Origin: Corynebacterium genitalium ATCC 33030
Lineage (GTDB): Bacteria > Actinomycetota > Actinomycetes > Mycobacteriales > Mycobacteriaceae
Assembly: GCF_000143825.1 (NCBI RefSeq)
Contig: NZ_CM000961.1
Coordinates: 1,571,448-1,635,447, forward strand
Length of the DNA: 64,000 bases
Direction of reading: 5' to 3'
Shown here in pieces: positions 56,631 to 64,000 of the stretch (the stretch's first letter is position 1; each line of letters opens with the position of its first letter). The position numbers and the translations under genes are program-made. The notes beneath the pieces were generated by a model. The model was not told where the DNA came from, searched no databases, and worked only from the letters and a program-made list of their open reading frames with translations.

Positions 56631-57818
56631 ATGAGCACCACCCGCATCCCGGCCGTGCTGGTCCTTGCCGACGGAAAGACCTTCCCCGGTTTCGCCTTCG
56701 GTGCCAGCGACGCCGCAAACCCGGTCTTCGGCGAAGCCGTGTTCACCACGGCCATGACCGGCTACCAAGAGACCATGACCGACCCGTCCTACCACCGCCA
56801 GATTGTCGTGGCAGCGGCCCCGCAGATCGGCAACACCGGCTGGAACGACGAGGACAACGAATCCCACGACAACCGGATCTGGGTCGCCGGCTTGGTCATC
56901 CGTGACCTGTCGCGCACCGTGAGCAACTGGCGCGCGCAACGCAGCCTCGACGACGAGATGAAGTCCCAGAACATCCCCGGCATCTACGGTGTGGATACCC
57001 GCACACTGGTGCGCCACCTGCGCAACTACGGCTCGATTGCTGCTGGGATCTTCGTTGGTGAGGAGGCAGGTGAGTCCGTCGATAAGCTTGTCGCGCGCGT
57101 GAACGAGCAACCATCGATGGAAGGCGCCGACCTCGCCGGCGAAGTTTCCACCGACGGGACCTATGTCATCCCAGCGGAGGGGGAGAAGCGCTTCACAGTT
57201 GTCGCCTATGACATGGGAATTAAGACCGCCACGCCGCGGCATTTCGCGCAGCGCGGGATCGAGACTGTAGTCGTGCCGGCCAACACGCCGGTCGACGAGG
57301 TACTTGGCCACAACCCCGACGGCGTGTTCATTTCCAACGGCCCGGGCGACCCGGCAACTGCCGACACGATGGTCGACGTCACGCGCGGCGTCATCGAGAA
57401 AGGCATTCCACTGTTCGGCATCTGCTTCGGCAACCAGATCCTCGGCCGCGCGCTGGGACTGGAGACCTACAAGCTCAAATTCGGCCACCGGGGTGTGAAC
57501 ATCCCGGTGAAAAACCACGTCACCGGCAAGATCGACATCACCTCGCAGAACCACGGCTTTGCCTTGCAGATGCCGGACGGATTCACAGCAGACGATGTCA
57601 AGGACAGCCGCACCTTCGACACTGACTTCGGCCCTGCCGTGGTCACCCACACCTGCTTGAACGACGATGTCGTCGAAGGTGTCGCCCTGGAAACCGGCAT
57701 GGCCTACTCCGTGCAGTACCACCCCGAGTCCGCAGCCGGGCCGCACGACGCAAACCCGCTTTTTGACCAGTTCATCGGCCTGATGGAGAACCACTCGGCC
57801 AATGGGAAGGATGCTTAA
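56631..57818 (+). CDS. carA: Carbamoyl-phosphate synthase small (glutaminase) subunit
   Basis: 395 residues. Releases ammonia from glutamine for CarB. Class I glutamine amidotransferase with nucleophile Cys in GICFGNQILG and the His-Glu pair in QYHPESAAGP; N-terminal GYQETMTDPSY and SNGPGDP conserved. AAAGGAG upstream of the ATG. Supplies both pyrimidines and arginine synthesis. CarB follows with no gap. Confidence 0.97.
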   Translation: MSTTRIPAVLVLADGKTFPGFAFGASDAANPVFGEAVFTTAMTGYQETMTDPSYHRQIVVAAAPQIGNTGWNDEDNESHDNRIWVAGLVIRDLSRTVSNWRAQRSLDDEMKSQNIPGIYGVDTRTLVRHLRNYGSIAAGIFVGEEAGESVDKLVARVNEQPSMEGADLAGEVSTDGTYVIPAEGEKRFTVVAYDMGIKTATPRHFAQRGIETVVVPANTPVDEVLGHNPDGVFISNGPGDPATADTMVDVTRGVIEKGIPLFGICFGNQILGRALGLETYKLKFGHRGVNIPVKNHVTGKIDITSQNHGFALQMPDGFTADDVKDSRTFDTDFGPAVVTHTCLNDDVVEGVALETGMAYSVQYHPESAAGPHDANPLFDQFIGLMENHSANGKDA

Positions 57819-61186
<3,368 letters not shown>

Positions 61187-61187
<1 letters not shown>

Positions 61188-61999
61188 TGGTGCGTGCGCC
61201 TTTTGGTGAGCGGCTCGCCGCCGCAGGCGACGACTTCGGTCGGCTCTGCGTCGGCATCGACCCGCACGAGTCGCTCCTGCGTGACTGGGGCTTGAGCTGC
61301 GACGTCGACGGCCTGCGAGAGTTCTCCCGCCGGTGCGTGGACGCCTTCGTCGGCCACGTCGCGTTGATCAAGCCGCAAGTCGCCTTTTTCGAGCACTTCG
61401 GCGCGGCGGGGTTCGCGGTGCTGGAGGAGACGTTGGAGCAGATCCGCGAAAGCGAGAGCTTGAGCTGCGCCGACGCGAAACGCGGCGACATTGGCTCGAC
61501 GATGGAAGGTTACGCCTACGCCTGGCTCGACGACCGCTCGCCGCTGCGGGCCGACGCGGTAACGCTCACCCCGTACCTCGGCGTCGGATCGCTCGAACCA
61601 GCGATTGAGATGGCGGGGCGTGAAGGCCGGGGCGTGTTCATCATGGCGGCGAACTCGAATCCGGAAGCCGAAGCTCTGCAGTCGCAAACGCTGTCCGGCA
61701 CCGGCACGACGCTCGCGCAGACCATGGTCGATGAGTGCGCCGACTACAACCGCGGTATGCGCATCGGGCACGTCGGGGTGGTGGTGGGTGCGACCGTCGC
61801 AAAGCCTCCCGTGCTTGACGGACTCAATGCTCCCGTGCTCATGCCCGGCGTCGGCGCGCAGGGCGCAACGCTTGACGACGTCACCCGCATCGCCGGCGAT
61901 AACCTGGCCTTTCCCAACGTTTCCCGCTCGGTTCTCAGCGCCGGACCCGATACTTCTGAACTGCGAAAACGTGCGAAAGCGCTGGTGGGACGCGCGTAG
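61187..61999 (+). CDS. pyrF: Orotidine-5'-phosphate decarboxylase (type 2)
   Basis: 270 residues from GTG 61187, sharing a base with the carB stop. Catalytic SCADAKRGDIGST (Asp-Lys-Asp chain), PYLGVGSLEP and a PGVGAQG phosphate loop are present. Makes UMP. It closes the operon; pyrD and pyrE lie elsewhere. Confidence 0.95.
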
Positions 62000-62238
62000 T
62001 GGTGACCCTAGTTAACAGCTCAACTAAAACTGCTGGTAGGTTATAGGCGTTGACGCGGCCACATGCGCTGACATGGCAAAATGCAGTCGTGTCGATCGCG
62101 TCAGAAAATTCCCAGTGATACACTTGCCCGAAGTCGGCGGATTGCAGCGATGTAATTCGATGCGTCGGCGTTGGACAGGATCATCCCTGGTCCGTTTTCA
62201 CCAGACCCAACAGACCCCAATAGACATGGAGGAACCCA
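62000..62238. other. mihF upstream region
   Basis: 239 bases without a gene. Weak promoter-like hits: TTGACG (about 62051) with CAAAAT 21 bases later, and TTAACA near 62014 with TAGGTT 19 bases later. None has ideal spacing. A ribosome-binding site GGAGGAACC precedes mihF. The length is consistent with a long, possibly regulated leader for this abundant nucleoid protein. Confidence 0.4.
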
Positions 62239-62559
62239 GTGGCCCTTCCCGAACTGACCCCGGAACAGCGCCAGGAAGCACTCGCTAAGGCTGCCGAGGC
62301 ACGCAAGCAGCGCGCCGAGCTCAAGGCATCCCTCAAGCGCGGCGACACCGACCTCAAGCAAGTCCTGGACAAGGCTGAGTCCGACGAGATCATCGGCAAG
62401 ACCAAGGTCTCCGCACTCCTCGAGGCAATGCCGAAGGTGGGCAAGGTCAAGGCTCGCGAGATCATGGAGGAGCTCGAGATCGCCCAGACCCGCCGTCTGC
62501 GCGGCCTCGGTGACCGTCAGCGCCGCGCTCTGCTCGAGCGCTTCGGCTTCGACGCTTAA
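62239..62559 (+). CDS. mihF: Actinobacterial integration host factor (mIHF)
   Basis: 106 residues from GTG 62239. Small basic DNA-binding protein unrelated to proteobacterial IHF: an N-terminal helix [20 protein letters not shown], then [15 protein letters not shown] and the HhH-like [31 protein letters not shown]. It bends DNA and is essential for nucleoid function in mycobacteria. mihF-gmk-rpoZ order is conserved. Confidence 0.95.
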   Translation: MALPELTPEQRQEALAKAAEARKQRAELKASLKRGDTDLKQVLDKAESDEIIGKTKVSALLEAMPKVGKVKAREIMEELEIAQTRRLRGLGDRQRRALLERFGFDA

Positions 62560-62569
62560 GGCACAATCC

Positions 62570-63160
62570 GTGACAAACGTGAACGGGAAGGGCCGGCTGG
62601 TAGTTTTGGCTGGCCCTTCCGCCGTTGGTAAGTCAACCATCGTGCGGCGGCTGCGCGAGGCTGTCGAGGACCTGTACTTCTCCGTCTCCATGACCACCCG
62701 CGACCCGCGGCCTGGGGAAGTGGACGGCAAGGACTACTTCTTTGTCACTCGGGAGGCATTCCAGAACCGCATCGACTCCGGCGAGATGCTCGAGTGGGCT
62801 GAGATTCACGGCGGCCTGCAACGTTCCGGCACTCCGGCGCAGCCCGTGCGCGAGGCGCTGGCAGCTGGCCGGCCGGTTCTCGTCGAAGTCGACCTGGAAG
62901 GTGCCCGCAACATCAAGGCGATCATGCCTGAGGCAGTGACCGTCTTCCTGGCGCCCCCGTCCTGGGAGGTGCTTGTGGAGCGTCTTACCGGCCGCGCCAC
63001 CGAGTCCGATGACGTCATTGCGCGTCGACTTGAAACGGCCCGCGCCGAGCTCGCCGCCCAAGACGAGTTCGACGACGTCATTATCAACAACGACCTGGAT
63101 GACGCGGTCCAAGAGATCAATGATATTCTCTTGAGCGTCCGCCGTCCGAACAACGAATAG
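62570..63160 (+). CDS. gmk: Guanylate kinase
   Basis: 196 residues from GTG 62570. Phosphorylates GMP to GDP. P-loop [12 protein letters not shown]-site [13 protein letters not shown] and DYFFV, FLEWAE-like [10 protein letters not shown], and the lid R-rich segment [24 protein letters not shown] 62579 is a shorter alternative. Begins 10 bases after mihF. Confidence 0.95.
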   Translation: MTNVNGKGRLVVLAGPSAVGKSTIVRRLREAVEDLYFSVSMTTRDPRPGEVDGKDYFFVTREAFQNRIDSGEMLEWAEIHGGLQRSGTPAQPVREALAAGRPVLVEVDLEGARNIKAIMPEAVTVFLAPPSWEVLVERLTGRATESDDVIARRLETARAELAAQDEFDDVIINNDLDDAVQEINDILLSVRRPNNE

Positions 63161-63168
63161 GTGTGAGC

Positions 63169-63459
63169 ATGACCAACGACCTAGCTAACGCAGATGTCAA
63201 CGAGCACGTATACGACGCGCCCGAAGGCATCACCGCCCCGCCTATCGACGAACTGCTGACCAAGGTCTCCTCCAAGTACGCCCTGGTGATCTTTGCCGCT
63301 AAGCGCGCCCGCCAGATCAACAGCTACTACCAGGAGCAGGACGAGGGCGTGTTCGAATTCATCGGCCCGCTGGTCACCCCGCAGCAGGGTGAGAAGCCGC
63401 TGTCCATCGCTCTCCGCGAGATCGAAGCAGGCTTGCTGGAGCACGAAGAGGGCCAGTAA
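63169..63459 (+). CDS. rpoZ: RNA polymerase omega subunit
   Basis: 96 residues from ATG 63169 (GTG 63163 would add two). Core [31 protein letters not shown] is the omega signature; it helps assemble beta-prime. AATAGGTG lies just upstream. Starts eight bases past gmk. Confidence 0.95.
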   Translation: MTNDLANADVNEHVYDAPEGITAPPIDELLTKVSSKYALVIFAAKRARQINSYYQEQDEGVFEFIGPLVTPQQGEKPLSIALREIEAGLLEHEEGQ

Positions 63460-63591
63460 GAACCCACGCTCTATGGCGCGAGCTCATCGACGAACAACGT
63501 CGAAGCCCGCGCCTTTCACTATTTCAGCTATTTTTGGGCGCGCCGAATTGCACGGTGGCCGCCGCGCGGTCCGGGTCATACGGAATGGTGT

Positions 63592-64000
63592 TTAACTAGC
63601 CATCGCCTGGCCGGCTCGCGCTTTCGGCGTTGGCGAGTCGCCGAAGAGCGTCGTCATCGCACCGTACGGGTGGCGTTTGTTCGCCCGCGGGTGACCGGTC
63701 GGGGAGACCCAGGTGGGGCGCCCGTTATTGATGGCGATGCGGCCGCGTTTGTAAATGTGCTCGTCATCGTCGTTCATGCGATTGTGGTAGCTGCACAAAA
63801 CGGTGAGGTTGTCCATGTTGGTCGGCCCGCCGTTCTTCCACGGGTCAACATGGTGGACCTCGCAGTGCTCAGCCGGCATGCGGCAGTCCGGGCTCGCGCA
63901 GATCGGTTGCGTCGCCTTGGCCAACGTGCGTTGCTTCGGGCTGGCGAAACGACGGCTGCGGTAGAGGTTGACTGGACCCTCCGTAGGGTGGAACAACGCG
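63592..64000 (-). CDS. HNH endonuclease-domain protein, N-terminus beyond the window
   Basis: C-terminal 136 residues of a longer minus-strand gene; the frame stays open to base 64000. The HNH motif is clear: CASPDCRMPAEHCEVHHVDP then NLTVLCSYHN, with zinc-type Cys pairs. This is the tail of DUF222-HNH (13E12-repeat-like) proteins that are common, multi-copy and often near mobile DNA in corynebacteria and mycobacteria. A TTG at 63996 is not a believable start. Confidence 0.85.
   Translation of the reverse strand, partial: ALFHPTEGPVNLYRSRRFASPKQRTLAKATQPICASPDCRMPAEHCEVHHVDPWKNGGPTNMDNLTVLCSYHNRMNDDDEHIYKRGRIAINNGRPTWVSPTGHPRANKRHPYGAMTTLFGDSPTPKARAGQAMAS

Noticed and set aside
63460..63591. 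Terminator after rpoZ
   Set aside because: Only a GCGCC/GGCGC pairing across a loop of about 20 bases; not convincing.

Overview
The window looks like a stretch of chromosome from a Corynebacterium or a close relative. It is GC-rich with many GTG starts. It encodes steps specific to mycolic-acid actinobacteria (phosphatidylinositol-phosphate synthase, PIM acyltransferase and mannosyltransferase PimA, actinobacterial IHF). Gene order follows known actinobacterial synteny: thrS-HIT-pgsA-patA-pimA, tesB, yebC, ruvCAB, yajC-secDF, lipoprotein-apt-rel, ppiB, metallo-hydrolase, hisS; later aspS, rarA, alaS, ruvX, mltG, aroE, prepilin peptidase, aroCKBQ, pepQ, efp, nusB; finally pyrR-pyrB-pyrC-carAB-pyrF, mihF, gmk, rpoZ. 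Species cannot be named from the sequence alone.

Layout. 1-1.6 kb: a truncated MFS drug exporter and a CopC-type secreted copper-binding protein, with a five-unit 8-bp tandem repeat between them. 1.7-8.3 kb: thrS and the inositol-phospholipid/PIM glycolipid operon with tightly overlapping genes, then acyl-CoA thioesterase II. 8.4-11.5 kb: yebC and ruvCAB; a LexA-like box precedes ruvC. 11.5-20.1 kb: yajC, secD, secF, an orphan oligopeptide-binding lipoprotein, apt and the bifunctional (p)ppGpp enzyme rel. 20.2-24.5 kb: a small secreted protein with its own promoter and terminator, ppiB, tpx, a metallo-beta-lactamase-fold hydrolase and hisS. 24.5-32 kb is the most accessory-looking part: an EcsC-like gene in lower-GC DNA, a 367-bp stretch with no recognisable gene, and a carbohydrate ABC-importer operon (ATPase, DUF4032 kinase-like protein, lipoprotein, two permeases, DUF624 membrane protein) resembling the corynebacterial maltose-uptake (mus) locus, followed by a small inverted-repeat relic. 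32-50.7 kb: a HEPN-like/CBS protein, a zinc metallopeptidase, aspS, an APH-fold kinase, rarA, alaS, ruvX, mltG, the shikimate genes, pepQ, efp, nusB and a PPK2 kinase. 50.7-53.7 kb, minus strand: an SRPBCC-epimerase fusion, two YbjN-like proteins, an overlooked 48-residue ORF and an unknown protein. 53.7-62 kb: the pyrimidine operon, headed by a leader with a likely PyrR-binding hairpin beside the ribosome-binding site. The end has mihF, gmk, rpoZ and the C-terminal part of an HNH nuclease running off the window.

Most genes are housekeeping, and I saw no phage, CRISPR array, rRNA, tRNA or intact insertion sequence. The less explained items are the HEPN-CBS fusion, the YbjN-YbjN-microprotein operon, the small secreted protein, the kinase-like DUF4032 gene inside the importer operon with a hairpin touching its ribosome-binding site, and several genes whose -10 element lies 6-8 bases from the start codon, suggesting leaderless mRNAs.
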